In this document: piece by piece, positions 33,335 to 42,350 of the stretch | Position numbering within the stretch: position 1 is the first letter of the stretch | Layout of the letters: the number at the start of each line of letters is the position of its first letter | Source: Chryseobacterium sp. CY350 | GTDB taxonomy: Bacteria; Bacteroidota; Bacteroidia; Flavobacteriales; Weeksellaceae | Direction: 5' to 3' | DNA: 64,000 nt | Assembly (NCBI RefSeq): GCF_027945075.1 | Contig: NZ_CP116034.1 | Span: forward strand, 1,860,001 to 1,924,000 | Made by a program: the position numbers and the translations under genes | The notes under the pieces: model-generated | Databases searched by the model: none | The model's input: only the letters and a program-made list of their open reading frames with translations | What the model was told of the DNA's origin: nothing

Positions 33335-33940
33335 ATGAAAATAATCTGCATAGGAAGAAATTACAGCGAACACGCAAAAGAATTGGGAAATGCAATTCCC
33401 GACAAGCCTGTGATTTTCATGAAACCCGACACGGCGGTTTTGAAAGGAAATGATTTTTATATTCCTGAATTTTCCAATGATGTACATTATGAACTTGAAG
33501 TTGTAGTGAAAATCTCAAAAGGAGGAAAATATATTCAAAAAGAAACAGCTAACAAACATTATGATGAGATCGGTCTGGGAATTGATTTTACAGCGCGAGA
33601 TCTTCAAAGCGATCTGAAATCTAAAGGTTTGCCGTGGGAATTGGCAAAAGGTTTTGACGGTTCTGCTGTTGTAGGAAACTTTTTCAAAAAAGAAAATTAT
33701 GATCTTGATAATCTGCAGTTCTCATTGCTGAAAAATAAAGAGAAAGTACAACACGGAAACACAAAAGATATGATCTTCAAGATCGATGACATCATTGCTT
33801 TTGTATCGCAATATTTCACGTTAAGAGTTGGTGATCTTATCTTTACAGGAACTCCTGAAGGTGTAGGAAAGATTTCTGAAAATGATATACTTGAAGCTTA
33901 TCTTGAGGAAGAAAAAGCTTTAGACATTCGAATATTATAA
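33335..33940 (+). CDS. Fumarylacetoacetate hydrolase family protein
   Basis: 201 residues, the short FAHD1-like type. The opening IICIGRNYSEHAKELGN and KPDTAVLKG fit the family, the metal ligands are in HYELEVVV (ExE) and the Asp in GIDFTARDLQ, and the close is GDLIFTGTPEGVG. Members hydrolyse or decarboxylate oxaloacetate, acylpyruvates or related diketoacids. The substrate is not fixed by context. It is cytoplasmic and lies just after the RNA element. Confidence 0.9.
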   Translation: MKIICIGRNYSEHAKELGNAIPDKPVIFMKPDTAVLKGNDFYIPEFSNDVHYELEVVVKISKGGKYIQKETANKHYDEIGLGIDFTARDLQSDLKSKGLPWELAKGFDGSAVVGNFFKKENYDLDNLQFSLLKNKEKVQHGNTKDMIFKIDDIIAFVSQYFTLRVGDLIFTGTPEGVGKISENDILEAYLEEEKALDIRIL

Positions 33941-34004
33941 GTTTTTAACAAAGAATATTTTATAATATTTCATATCTTTAAAAGACAAATTAAAATATGA
34001 AAAT

Positions 34005-34442
34005 ATGATCAACATCGTACTGCCTGTAGATTTTGGCGATAAAACAGATCAGCTCGTTGATGGAGCTGTAGAATTTGCGAAAAAGGTTAATGGAAAGATT
34101 AATCTCATCCATGTTGCGCCTACAGATATAGGTTTTGCCATCGGAGATATGGGTTATCAATATTTCCCGGAAATAGAGGAGAACGAGATCAGAGAAGAAC
34201 TTGTACTTCTGAACAAAATCAATCAGAAAATTTTATCTCATAATATCGATTGCGAACACCTTTTAAAACAAGGTATCGCTAAAGACATCATTCTGGAATA
34301 TGCAGATACTAAAAACGCAGATTTCATTGTAATGGGATCACACGGAAGAAGCGGAATTTATGATGTTTTCGTCGGAAGTTTAACGAAAGGCATCACTAAA
34401 AGCTCTAAAATTCCGGTAGTTGTACTTCCGATTCACGATTAA
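34005..34442 (+). CDS. Universal stress protein
   Basis: 145 residues, one UspA domain. The N-terminal INIVLPVDFGDKTDQLVDGA and the ATP-binding C-terminus FIVMGSHGRSGIYDVFVGSL are standard (G-x2-G-x9-GS pattern). The close is IPVVVLPI. It is probably an ATP-binding dimer in the cytoplasm. It is a single gene closed by a strong terminator. Confidence 0.93.
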   Translation: MINIVLPVDFGDKTDQLVDGAVEFAKKVNGKINLIHVAPTDIGFAIGDMGYQYFPEIEENEIREELVLLNKINQKILSHNIDCEHLLKQGIAKDIILEYADTKNADFIVMGSHGRSGIYDVFVGSLTKGITKSSKIPVVVLPIHD

Positions 34443-34460
34443 AATTTATAATTAAGCATA

Positions 34461-34496
34461 AAAAAGACCGATCAAAAAATTTGACCGGTCTTTTTA
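34461..34496. terminator. Bidirectional terminator
   Basis: AAAAAGACCGATCAA at 34461-34475 pairs with TTGACCGGTCTTTTT at 34481-34495 with one mismatch. It serves the stress-protein gene and the convergent small membrane-protein gene. Confidence 0.9.
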
Positions 34497-34512
34497 CTAT
34501 ATAACCAATTAA

Positions 34513-34746
34513 TTAACCTTCTTTTTTGTAGATCGTAGGATCGTAATAAGGGTGTTTACCCTCAGTTGGAGAATAATATTCTTTGTCTTTGTCTCCTCCA
34601 AGTGTTACCACCAAGACATAGCACCAATATGTAAATAGTACGCAACAAACGATGAATAAAATCCAGTTGAGTACGTTTCCAAAGGTTGTAAAAAAACCAA
34701 AAGACCATTTGAAAACATCACTTAAGAATAGAAAGAAAGACGTCAT
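34513..34746 (-). CDS. Small membrane protein, DUF6341-like
   Basis: 77 residues with a single long hydrophobic segment (NWILFIVCCVLFTYWCYVLV) and a polar tail ending YSPTEGKHPYYDPTIYKKEG. It resembles the small Flavobacteriia protein usually found beside the DUF6427 gene, as here in a divergent arrangement. Function is unknown. The conserved tail suggests a binding role. Confidence 0.7.
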   Translation of the reverse strand: MTSFFLFLSDVFKWSFGFFTTFGNVLNWILFIVCCVLFTYWCYVLVVTLGGDKDKEYYSPTEGKHPYYDPTIYKKEG

Positions 34747-34764
34747 TATTTTCCTTTTTTAAAT

Positions 34765-34772
34765 TAACTTTG
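34765..34772 (+). promoter_or_regulatory. Putative -7 box of the DUF6427-like gene
   Basis: TAACTTTG matches TAnnTTTG and ends 17 nt before the ATG at 34789. Confidence 0.5.
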
Positions 34773-34788
34773 CACAAATTTATAAAAA

Positions 34789-35694
34789 ATGTTTAGATTA
34801 CTTTCAAAAGAAAGCAATATTTTTTCAATTCCTGTTTATATTGGTTTTCTTCTTTTAGTAGTTATTATTATTAACACCCTGAACTTCAATACATATGAAG
34901 CGATAATTGCGATCATAACATTTCTTGGAATTTCGTTGGGTTATTTCTGTTTTAATACGATTGCGCTAAATTATCAGACGCATCTGCCATTATTTCTCTA
35001 CACATTTTTTGTTTTGGGCCTTTATCCCGGAAAACTCGACATCGGAATTGCCGTTGCATTGCTTACCAATTCGTTTCTTTTGCTTCTTCTCACAAGCACA
35101 GATGAAGATCTTAGAAAGAAATCTTATGTCTTAGTAGGAGCCATTTTAGCATTAAATTTCATCTTCCTTCCTACGACATGGCCGATGATTTTCTTTGTAT
35201 TGATTCATTTAATTGTTACTTCAGAAAGAATCGGGCTTAATATTTTCAGATTTATACTGGGAATATCATTAATTGGTTTAAGCTATTTTTCTCTGATGTT
35301 TTTTATGAAATTTAATGACTGGAATACAGATTATCTGCCATTCGGAAAGATGAAATTGATTTCTGATTACACAGAGCTTTTGCCCCTCATTCCAATTATT
35401 CTGATGCTCTTTTACGCAATATATGACCATTTTAAGCATTACAATAAAAAAAGCCCTGTAAGCAGGTATAAATATACTTTCCTTCTGGTTTTCTCGTTTG
35501 CACAGTTAGTAAGCATCGTGATGTATATGAACACAAATTATGAATACTTACTGCTTCTTGCATTTCCTACAACCATTATTATGAGTAGAATGCTGAGATT
35601 TTTACCTAAATACTGGATGCAGGAAATAAGTTTGTGGGTAATTATTGCGAGTCTTGTTGTTTTTAAAGCAGGAACTCATTTCAATTTATTTTAA
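34789..35694 (+). CDS. Multi-pass membrane protein, DUF6427-like
   Basis: 301 residues with about ten hydrophobic helices, for example IFSIPVYIGFLLLVVIIINT and LLFYTFFVLGLYPG-like LFLYTFFVLGLYPGKLDIGI. It matches in length and order the DUF6427 protein of Flavobacteriia. It may be an envelope or lipid-modifying protein, but no catalytic motif is clear. The next gene starts 9 nt downstream and is co-transcribed. Confidence 0.75.
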   Translation: MFRLLSKESNIFSIPVYIGFLLLVVIIINTLNFNTYEAIIAIITFLGISLGYFCFNTIALNYQTHLPLFLYTFFVLGLYPGKLDIGIAVALLTNSFLLLLLTSTDEDLRKKSYVLVGAILALNFIFLPTTWPMIFFVLIHLIVTSERIGLNIFRFILGISLIGLSYFSLMFFMKFNDWNTDYLPFGKMKLISDYTELLPLIPIILMLFYAIYDHFKHYNKKSPVSRYKYTFLLVFSFAQLVSIVMYMNTNYEYLLLLAFPTTIIMSRMLRFLPKYWMQEISLWVIIASLVVFKAGTHFNLF

Positions 35695-35703
35695 AAAAAG
35701 ATT

Positions 35704-36288
35704 ATGATTCAAATAGACGATAAATTAATTTCTGAAGATATTTTCTCTGAAGAATTTGTTTGCAACCTTACCAAATGTAAAGGTGCATGTTGTGTAGAAG
35801 GTGACGTGGGCGCTCCTTTAGATAAAGATGAACTGGTGATTTTAGATAATATTTTCGATAAAATAAAGCCTTATCTTACCGCAGACGGCATCAAAGCTTT
35901 AGAAGAACAGGGAACGTGGACGACCGATCCTATGGACGGAATGTACGTTACTCCGATGATCGAAGATGCTGAATGTGCCTACGTGACTTTTGATGAACGC
36001 GGAATCACCAAATGTGGAATCGAAAAAGCATATGAAGACGGTGCCATCGATTGGCAAAAACCCATCTCGTGCCATTTATATCCGATTCGTGTAACTGAGT
36101 ATTCTTCTTTCTCAGCTTTAAACTATCACGAATGGCCTATCTGTAATGATGCCTGTACTTTGGGTAAAGAATTGCAGGTTCCTGTTTATAAGTTCCTGAA
36201 AACACCTCTGACAAGAAAATACGGTGAAGATTTTTATTCTACTTTGAGCGAAGTTGCTGAAGAATGGAAAAAAGAATATGGGAAATAG
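35704..36288 (+). CDS. DUF3109 family cysteine-rich protein
   Basis: 194 residues. Cysteines lie in NLTKCKGACCVEGDVGAPL, AECAYVTFDERGITKCGIE, PISCHLYPIRV and ICNDACTLGKELQ. This is the DUF3109 pattern, which resembles YkgJ-type CxxC proteins that bind zinc or an iron-sulfur cluster. It is cytoplasmic with no signal peptide. The function is not known. It is encoded behind the DUF6427-like gene. Confidence 0.9.
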   Translation: MIQIDDKLISEDIFSEEFVCNLTKCKGACCVEGDVGAPLDKDELVILDNIFDKIKPYLTADGIKALEEQGTWTTDPMDGMYVTPMIEDAECAYVTFDERGITKCGIEKAYEDGAIDWQKPISCHLYPIRVTEYSSFSALNYHEWPICNDACTLGKELQVPVYKFLKTPLTRKYGEDFYSTLSEVAEEWKKEYGK

Positions 36289-36322
36289 TTGATTATCTAA
36301 AATCCAGATGTTTTATAAAAAC

Positions 36323-36357
36323 AAAACCACCGCAGAAAAATTTCTGCGGTGGTTTTT
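36323..36357. terminator. Bidirectional terminator between DUF3109 and M16 genes
   Basis: AAAACCACCGCAGAAA at 36323-36338 pairs with TTTCTGCGGTGGTTTT at 36341-36356, flanked by T-runs on both strands. Confidence 0.93.
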
Positions 36358-36382
36358 AATTAATCGACTAAAATTAAGGAAC

Positions 36383-39235
36383 TTATTTTGCTACAGTTGC
36401 TTTTACCGTTGCAGTTTCAGATTTTTTTGGTGCGTTTTCCCATCCGTCTTCCGGCATTAGTGTAGCAACCACTCTGTTTTTAGTAAGATATTTTTTGGCA
36501 ACATCCTGCAAATCTTTTACAGTAAGTGCTTTAACCTTCTCCGTAAAGTTGAGTATTTCATACTTATCACTTCCATCTAATTGATTTTTAGCGATCGCAT
36601 TCAACCAATACGAGTTATCTTTCATATCTGTATTGTAGTCGTTCATCTCTCCTTCTTTGTACTTATCAAGATCTTTTTGTTCCGGACCTTTATCAATAAG
36701 TTTCTGAAGTTCTGTGATTGCACTTTTTGTAAGCTTATCAGCATTTTCAGGTCCGCAAGGGAAACTTAAACTGAAAGAATAACTGCTGTAAGGAACTCGT
36801 CCCATATAACCTCTTGCACCACCACCGTAGATTCCGCTTTCGTCTTCTCTCAGTTTTTCTATTACTTTGATCGTAGCCACTTCGCCGAGCGCAGCTAATG
36901 CCATTGCTTCTTTTTCATTGTACGGAGCTTCACCGGAGTATACAATCTGAACCATGCTTTTAGGATCTTTTCCTTTCTTGTAAACCTTGGTATGATCGCC
37001 CGTCAGAGATCTGTATCCTGTATCTTTATAGTTGGTTGCTTTGCCTGTAGAAGGTAAGCTTGCAATATACTGTAGAACTTCATTTTTAAATTTTGCCTCT
37101 TCTACGTTTCCTACAAAATAGAAATGGAAGTTTCCTGCATTGGCAAATTTCTCTCTATAAACATCATATGCTTTTTTATAATCAGTTGCAGCCCAGTCTT
37201 TTTCCATAGGGAATAAACCGATAAATCTTGGGTTTTTTTGATTGGTAAATTTAGCATGTTCACTTGCAAAATAAGTCTGTGGGTTAGACATCAAATTATC
37301 CAACATCGCAGACTGTTTCATTTTAAATGCATTAAATGCTTCCGGGCTGTAATTTAAACCTGTAAAATAAGCATACATTAATTCCATCGCGGAACTAAGA
37401 TCTTTCTGGCTAGTTCTTCCGGAAACACCTTCTACAATACCGCTAACGAAAGGATTTACACTAAGTTGTTTTCCTGCAAGATAATTCGTAAGATCAGCCT
37501 TTGACAACCCATTAACACCAGCTTCCATCAGAGCGTTGTAAGCAAACTGAGTTTTGTTGTAGTCTGCATCGTTTAATAGAGAATTTCCTCCTAAACTTCT
37601 TGCTGTAAAAACAATTTCGTCATCTTTAAAATCAGTTTTTTTGAATGTAACTTTTGCTCCGTTGTTAAGCGTCCATGTTGTTGTGCCTAATTTAGCGTCA
37701 GTTTCTGTTTTAGCAATTTTACCTTCTGATTTAAAAGGTTTAACTAAATTTTTAATAGCAGCTTTTTCCTCATAAGGTTTAAGATCTGCTAACTTTACAT
37801 CATCAAAAGTTTTTAAAACTGAAGCCTCCGTTGGCATCGTAACATTGTCTTTTTTAGGACCTGTAATTACGATTACACGGCTGTCTTCTTTTACCATTTT
37901 CTTGATCACCTCATTTGTCTGAGCAAGCGTCACGGTTGGTAAAAATGTTTTAGTATCTTCATATTTCCAGGCAATTCCCGGCATTGGCTCTTTCTCCAAA
38001 AAGTTTCTTACATATTCGTCTACCAACATATCGCTTTCAGTTTTGTCACGATTGTTGTAAGATCTTTCCATGTTAGACATGATCTGAGACTTTGCTCTGT
38101 CTAATTCACCTTGAGTAAAGCCAAATCTTTTTGCTCTTTCCGTTTCTTCTAAAAGAACTTTCAAAGCATTGATCTGGTTCCCTTCTTTTACCATTGCAAA
38201 CCCCTGGAAAGCTTCCTTCGTTCTTGCGTACGTTCCTCCGTGGTATACAGACCCGAAAGTAAACGGCGGGTTATTAGAATTTACAAGCTCTCTCAGTCTG
38301 TTATTCAACATTGTAGTTGCAACATTCTCAACAAGACTTTGATTATATTGTTCTACTGTAACGTCTGGCGTATAAGCATCTGCATCTTTCATGATAAACT
38401 GAACCATAGAGTTGGTAGCATCAGGATCAGTTTCTATGGCTACAAGAGTTTCTGTGTGATTCGGTAAATCAAAAGATTTTCTCTCTCTTGGCTTAGAAGG
38501 ATTTTTATATTTGCTGAAATTATCTTTAATTTTTTTCTCAACCTCATCTACATTAACGTCTCCTACTACTACAATCGCCATAAGATCTGGTCTGTACCAA
38601 TCTTTGTGGAACTGTCTGATTACATCCGGCTTGAAATTCTCCAGAACATCTTTTTTACCGATTGGGAGTCTGTTAGCATACTGAGATTTGTGTAATAATT
38701 TAGGTAGATATTTATCAGACATTCTTTTGTCTGCGCCCAATCCTAATCTTAATTCTTCTAAAACTACACCTCTTTCTTTATTAATCTGCTCATCCGTAAG
38801 AGTCGCATTAAAGGCCCAGTCTTCCATCACTTTAAGACCAGCGTCAAGATTACCTGGTTTATCTAATGGTACAGGAAGCATGTAAACAGTCTCATCAAAA
38901 CTAGTGTAGGCATTAAGGTGCTGACCAAATTTGATCCCGATAGACTGTAGAAAGTCTACCAATTTATTATCAGGGAAATTTTTGGTTCCGTTGAAGTTCA
39001 TATGCTCCATAAAGTGAGCGAGACCTCTTTGGTTTTCGTCTTCAAGAATAGATCCTGCATTGATTGCTAATCTGAAATCTACCTTCTTTTCCGGTAGCGT
39101 ATTTTTTTTGATATAATACTTCATTCCGTTTGGAAGAGTACCCGTTTTTACAGAAGCATCCATTGGGATATTCTGTGCGAATCCATTAGCTGAGGTCAAA
39201 AAGACAACACCCAATGATAATAAAATTCTTTTCAT
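36383..39235 (-). CDS. Secreted M16 family metallopeptidase (pitrilysin type)
   Basis: 950 residues from the ATG at 39235, where MKRILLSLGVVFLTSANGFA is a signal peptide; a longer upstream frame is not needed. The inverted zinc motif is H74-FM-E77-H78 in GLAHFMEHMNFNGTKNF. The second half is a catalytically silent repeat domain, as in pitrilysin-like enzymes. It degrades peptides in the periplasm or at the surface. Next to it lies a secreted gene with its own terminator. Confidence 0.95.
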   Translation of the reverse strand: MKRILLSLGVVFLTSANGFAQNIPMDASVKTGTLPNGMKYYIKKNTLPEKKVDFRLAINAGSILEDENQRGLAHFMEHMNFNGTKNFPDNKLVDFLQSIGIKFGQHLNAYTSFDETVYMLPVPLDKPGNLDAGLKVMEDWAFNATLTDEQINKERGVVLEELRLGLGADKRMSDKYLPKLLHKSQYANRLPIGKKDVLENFKPDVIRQFHKDWYRPDLMAIVVVGDVNVDEVEKKIKDNFSKYKNPSKPRERKSFDLPNHTETLVAIETDPDATNSMVQFIMKDADAYTPDVTVEQYNQSLVENVATTMLNNRLRELVNSNNPPFTFGSVYHGGTYARTKEAFQGFAMVKEGNQINALKVLLEETERAKRFGFTQGELDRAKSQIMSNMERSYNNRDKTESDMLVDEYVRNFLEKEPMPGIAWKYEDTKTFLPTVTLAQTNEVIKKMVKEDSRVIVITGPKKDNVTMPTEASVLKTFDDVKLADLKPYEEKAAIKNLVKPFKSEGKIAKTETDAKLGTTTWTLNNGAKVTFKKTDFKDDEIVFTARSLGGNSLLNDADYNKTQFAYNALMEAGVNGLSKADLTNYLAGKQLSVNPFVSGIVEGVSGRTSQKDLSSAMELMYAYFTGLNYSPEAFNAFKMKQSAMLDNLMSNPQTYFASEHAKFTNQKNPRFIGLFPMEKDWAATDYKKAYDVYREKFANAGNFHFYFVGNVEEAKFKNEVLQYIASLPSTGKATNYKDTGYRSLTGDHTKVYKKGKDPKSMVQIVYSGEAPYNEKEAMALAALGEVATIKVIEKLREDESGIYGGGARGYMGRVPYSSYSFSLSFPCGPENADKLTKSAITELQKLIDKGPEQKDLDKYKEGEMNDYNTDMKDNSYWLNAIAKNQLDGSDKYEILNFTEKVKALTVKDLQDVAKKYLTKNRVVATLMPEDGWENAPKKSETATVKATVAK

Positions 39236-39354
39236 ATAGTTAGCATTTAAATTTTGCGATGTAAAAATATACATTATTCACAATTACAAGAAATTTAAAT
39301 ACACATCTTTTAGTTAAATTACAGTTAAAATTAACAACAAAATATACGAAAAAC

Positions 39355-39384
39355 AAAAAAGACCGGAATAAATCCGGTCTTTTT
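39355..39384 (-). terminator. Terminator of the outer-membrane lipoprotein-sorting-like gene
   Basis: GACCGGA at 39361-39367 pairs with TCCGGTC at 39373-39379, flanked by A and T runs. It shows the M16 gene is transcribed separately. Confidence 0.9.
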
Positions 39385-39400
39385 AACATAATGTATTTAT

Positions 39401-40087
39401 TTACTTAAAATCCGCATCGCTCACACCAGAGTTCAACGTCACTTTATTAGTTTTGATAGTCACTTTCTGACCTGCTCCTTCTGCTTCTATCAGTTCAGGA
39501 AATTTTATTCCGTCTACCGTAATATAGCTTTTCATAATTGCATCTCCCTGTCCTGTTCCAGCTTTGTAAAGCAATCCTGTAGCAGCATCGAAGTAAAATT
39601 TACCTTTGTCTGAAGACAGAACATTGTAATCTTTGCCATCTATTTTTTCTACCGTTACGGTCTGGAATTTTGACGCATCATAACCTAAGGCATCAATTGT
39701 TTTGCTGTTTTTAAGGTCTGCAATCTGATTTGCAGGAAAATCTGTTTTAGTACCCATCTGGTTCATATATCCTTTCTCACCATCGAAAACCTGAGTCATT
39801 TCCTGCCCCATTACAGATTGTACAGATTTGAATTTATTTCCCATCTTCTTGGTCGTAGAGTTGATCTCCATACCCTGAGCATTGATTGTATTTTCAATAA
39901 TGGTAGATTTCACTGCTTCCAACTTTGCTTTTCCGCCAAGAGCCGTCAAATAGTTGTCGATGACCTGCTTCGGAGTGATCTGAGATGTTGAAGCTGTAGA
40001 TTTTACAGTAGCCGTAGATGTTTTTTGTGCCACTGCTGATGTAGAAAACATCATAGCACAGAAAAACGGAACGATTATCTTTTTCAT
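39401..40087 (-). CDS. Secreted LolA/outer-membrane lipoprotein-sorting-like protein
   Basis: 228 residues with a signal peptide (KIIVPFFCAMMFSTSAVAQ), a Thr/Ser-rich linker and then a half-barrel domain: KQVIDNYLTALGGKAKLEAV, TQVFDGEKGYM and FYFDAATGLLYKAGTGQGD. Domains of this kind are often fused to or encoded beside M16 peptidases in Bacteroidota, as here. It may carry a lipid or assist the peptidase. The pairing is inferred from position. Confidence 0.75.
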   Translation of the reverse strand: MKKIIVPFFCAMMFSTSAVAQKTSTATVKSTASTSQITPKQVIDNYLTALGGKAKLEAVKSTIIENTINAQGMEINSTTKKMGNKFKSVQSVMGQEMTQVFDGEKGYMNQMGTKTDFPANQIADLKNSKTIDALGYDASKFQTVTVEKIDGKDYNVLSSDKGKFYFDAATGLLYKAGTGQGDAIMKSYITVDGIKFPELIEAEGAGQKVTIKTNKVTLNSGVSDADFK

Positions 40088-40217
40088 ATGATTTAAATTT
40101 TAGTGATGTAAATATATGAATTTTTGAGCGGTGCAGATGTATCAACTTTTGTTCATTGAAAAAAGCTACATTGCTACTAATATTTAAATAGTTTTAATCT
40201 GAGCTTAAAAAAAAACA

Positions 40218-40240
40218 AAACCCACCAAAGCGGTGGGTTT
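40218..40240 (-). terminator. Terminator of tig
   Basis: AAACCCACC at 40218-40226 pairs with GGTGGGTTT at 40232-40240. On the minus strand a T-run follows. Confidence 0.9.
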
Positions 40241-40262
40241 CAATTTTTATATGAAATGTAAA

Positions 40263-41597
40263 TTACTTCTTCAATTCTTCCAAAAACTCGTCGTGAGAGA
40301 TTGCAGTTTCTTTTTTAGTCGCTTTTTCAAGAATTACATCTTTTAGTTTAGCCATTGCAACTTCAGAAGAGATTTGTCTCACCTGCTCCTGATCTTTCAA
40401 CATCTCAACAGCGTATTTCTGAATTTCCTCGTCTCCTAAATGGTGAATTCCGTAGATTGCCAACTGGTTTCTTACCAACTGCTCAGCCTGAGCCAAAACA
40501 TCTGCATAATCTAACTGGATATTGTTATCAGACATCAATTTACCTTCAATGATCTGATATTTCAATTGATTTTTCTCGTTTTCAAGAATCTCTTTTGCCT
40601 GCTCTTCATTCTGAATGTTCTGATTAGAGAATACCAACCATTTTGTCAGGAAAGACTCAGGAAGTTTCACTTCTTCTTTTTCAGAAACCTGCTCCAATAC
40701 TTTGTTTACGAAATGTACATCAGCATTTTGCTGGAAATATTCATCTAACTCAGATTTCACTTTTTCCTTAAGTTCTTCCTCAGTTTTGATGTTTCCTTCA
40801 CCGTAAACTTTATTGAAAAGTTCTTCGTTAAGTTCTGCTAAGTTTAAGCTGTAAAAATCTTTTACTTTCACTTCAACTTCAGCGTGGTGCAAATGCTCAG
40901 CTTCTTCTTTAGTAAACCCTAATTCTTTAGCTAAGTTTTCGTCAGAAGCCAAAGTTTCTTTAGAAACTTTCACAGACTCATCCATTTTCAAACCTTTTAC
41001 CAATTTGAAAGCATCTTTGTTTTCAGCAGTAATGGTAACATTTTTTGGATGGTGGTGGTGCTCACCTTCAGCATCTTCTTCTATAACCTGAGAAATTTCT
41101 AGGTTGATGTAAGAATCTTTAGTGATTTTGTCTTGCGGAACCTGCTCTGCAAAACGCTTCTGCATGTTCTCAATGCTTTTGCTGATTTCTTTATCAGAAG
41201 CTTCTACTTTGTAGTGTGGAGCTTCGTATTTAGCTAGATCTATAGTAAATTCTGGTTCGTAACCTACTTCAAAAGCAACTTCCAATTTCTCTGCATTATG
41301 ATTAAAATCATTTACAGGCTGTGGAACTGGCTGACCAACTAATCTTAGTTTGTTTTCGTTGATATAGTTATTCAAAGCATCAGAAACTTGTTTGTTGATT
41401 TCTTCGAATGCAATCCCTGCTTCATATTGCTTTCTAACCATACTCAAAGGCACTTTTCCTTTTCTGAAACCAGGAACCTGTGCGTTTTTAGCATAATTAA
41501 TCAATTGCTTTTCTACTTTTTCTTTGTAGTCAGATTTCTCCAATGTTACTGTAAGCAATGCACTTACATCATCATGGTTTTTTGCGGTAACCTTCAT
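40263..41597 (-). CDS. tig: Trigger factor chaperone
   Basis: 444 residues. The N-terminal ribosome-binding domain carries the signature GFRKGK at 43-48 (QVPGFRKGKVPLSMVRKQY). The middle PPIase-like domain is divergent and includes HHHH at 180-183, and the long helical C-terminal arms follow. It binds L23 at the exit tunnel and folds nascent chains. It is a single gene with a -33/-7 promoter and a strong terminator. The weak FKBP core is usual for Bacteroidota. Confidence 0.92.
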   Translation of the reverse strand: MKVTAKNHDDVSALLTVTLEKSDYKEKVEKQLINYAKNAQVPGFRKGKVPLSMVRKQYEAGIAFEEINKQVSDALNNYINENKLRLVGQPVPQPVNDFNHNAEKLEVAFEVGYEPEFTIDLAKYEAPHYKVEASDKEISKSIENMQKRFAEQVPQDKITKDSYINLEISQVIEEDAEGEHHHHPKNVTITAENKDAFKLVKGLKMDESVKVSKETLASDENLAKELGFTKEEAEHLHHAEVEVKVKDFYSLNLAELNEELFNKVYGEGNIKTEEELKEKVKSELDEYFQQNADVHFVNKVLEQVSEKEEVKLPESFLTKWLVFSNQNIQNEEQAKEILENEKNQLKYQIIEGKLMSDNNIQLDYADVLAQAEQLVRNQLAIYGIHHLGDEEIQKYAVEMLKDQEQVRQISSEVAMAKLKDVILEKATKKETAISHDEFLEELKK

Positions 41598-41619
41598 TAT
41601 TGATTAAAATTTTAGGTTG

Positions 41620-41648
41620 CAAAAATATGAATTTTTTATTAAAACAAA
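41620..41648 (-). promoter_or_regulatory. Promoter of tig
   Basis: On the minus strand TTTG (41648-41645), 17 nt spacer, then TATTTTTG (41627-41620). The leader would be about 18 nt. Confidence 0.7.
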
Positions 41649-41680
41649 CCATTCATTTTCTTATAATAAAGTTAAAATAA

Positions 41681-41707
41681 AAAACCACTGAATATTTCAG
41701 TGGTTTT
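41681..41707 (-). terminator. Terminator of the receptor/lipoprotein operon
   Basis: AAAACCACTGAA at 41681-41692 pairs perfectly with TTCAGTGGTTTT at 41696-41707. A-rich DNA on the plus strand gives the minus-strand T tail. Confidence 0.9.
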
Positions 41708-41727
41708 GGTATATCTAGAGGCTATTA

Positions 41728-42300
41728 CTAATTTATTAGGTTATATGTTGCTTCCGCATCAGTTTCACCTCCTACTACACTTCCCCAAGCTGTTCCGGAC
41801 TTTGCATCGTTTACACTTTGAGGAGCATGAATTAAATCTAATTTTAAAAATGGCGATGGAGAATTTACTACATTTACCACTTCCCATTTCGTTCTCAACC
41901 CTACTCTTTTTCCGTCATTTCTAAGATCGTTTCCATCTAATCTTGTAATATTGATATTAGATTTAGGGAAATCAAAAATAAGGAAATGCTCGTCTTTAGC
42001 TTCAATGATTTCCTGAGTTGCATCGTCATTTCCGTTTCTGAATTTTGCTTCGACGGTATACGTTTTTCCGTTGGTAAGCGGAATTGTAGGAATCCCACCT
42101 GCGCCAATGCTGTAGTTATATTCTATTGCAGTAGCTCCCGGAGAATCTTCTTTCACTAATAAAATAATATTGGTTAATTCTTCTTGTGGAAGATCATCTT
42201 CTTCGGCCGAACCGTCTCTCTGACAAGAAACAACCGTAATTGTGATGAATAAAACAGCTAATAATTTGATGATATTTTTAGTACTAAATAATTTGTTCAT
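41728..42300 (-). CDS. Surface lipoprotein paired with the TonB-dependent receptor
   Basis: 190 residues. Signal peptide with lipobox TVVSC, then QRDGSAEEDD, an acidic stretch just after the lipidated Cys that resembles the Bacteroidota surface-export signal. The mature domain is beta-rich (TYTVEAKFRNGNDDATQEI, KRVGLRTKWEVVNVVN, GSVVGGETDAEATYNL) and resembles small lipoproteins placed beside metal receptors in Flavobacteriia. It lies 50 nt behind the receptor gene. It probably captures substrate for it, by inference from position. Confidence 0.75.
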   Translation of the reverse strand: MNKLFSTKNIIKLLAVLFITITVVSCQRDGSAEEDDLPQEELTNIILLVKEDSPGATAIEYNYSIGAGGIPTIPLTNGKTYTVEAKFRNGNDDATQEIIEAKDEHFLIFDFPKSNINITRLDGNDLRNDGKRVGLRTKWEVVNVVNSPSPFLKLDLIHAPQSVNDAKSGTAWGSVVGGETDAEATYNLIN

Positions 42301-42350
42301 TTTGATAAATTTAAGTTTGTAAAATTTGATTGAATAATTTGTTGAAATCT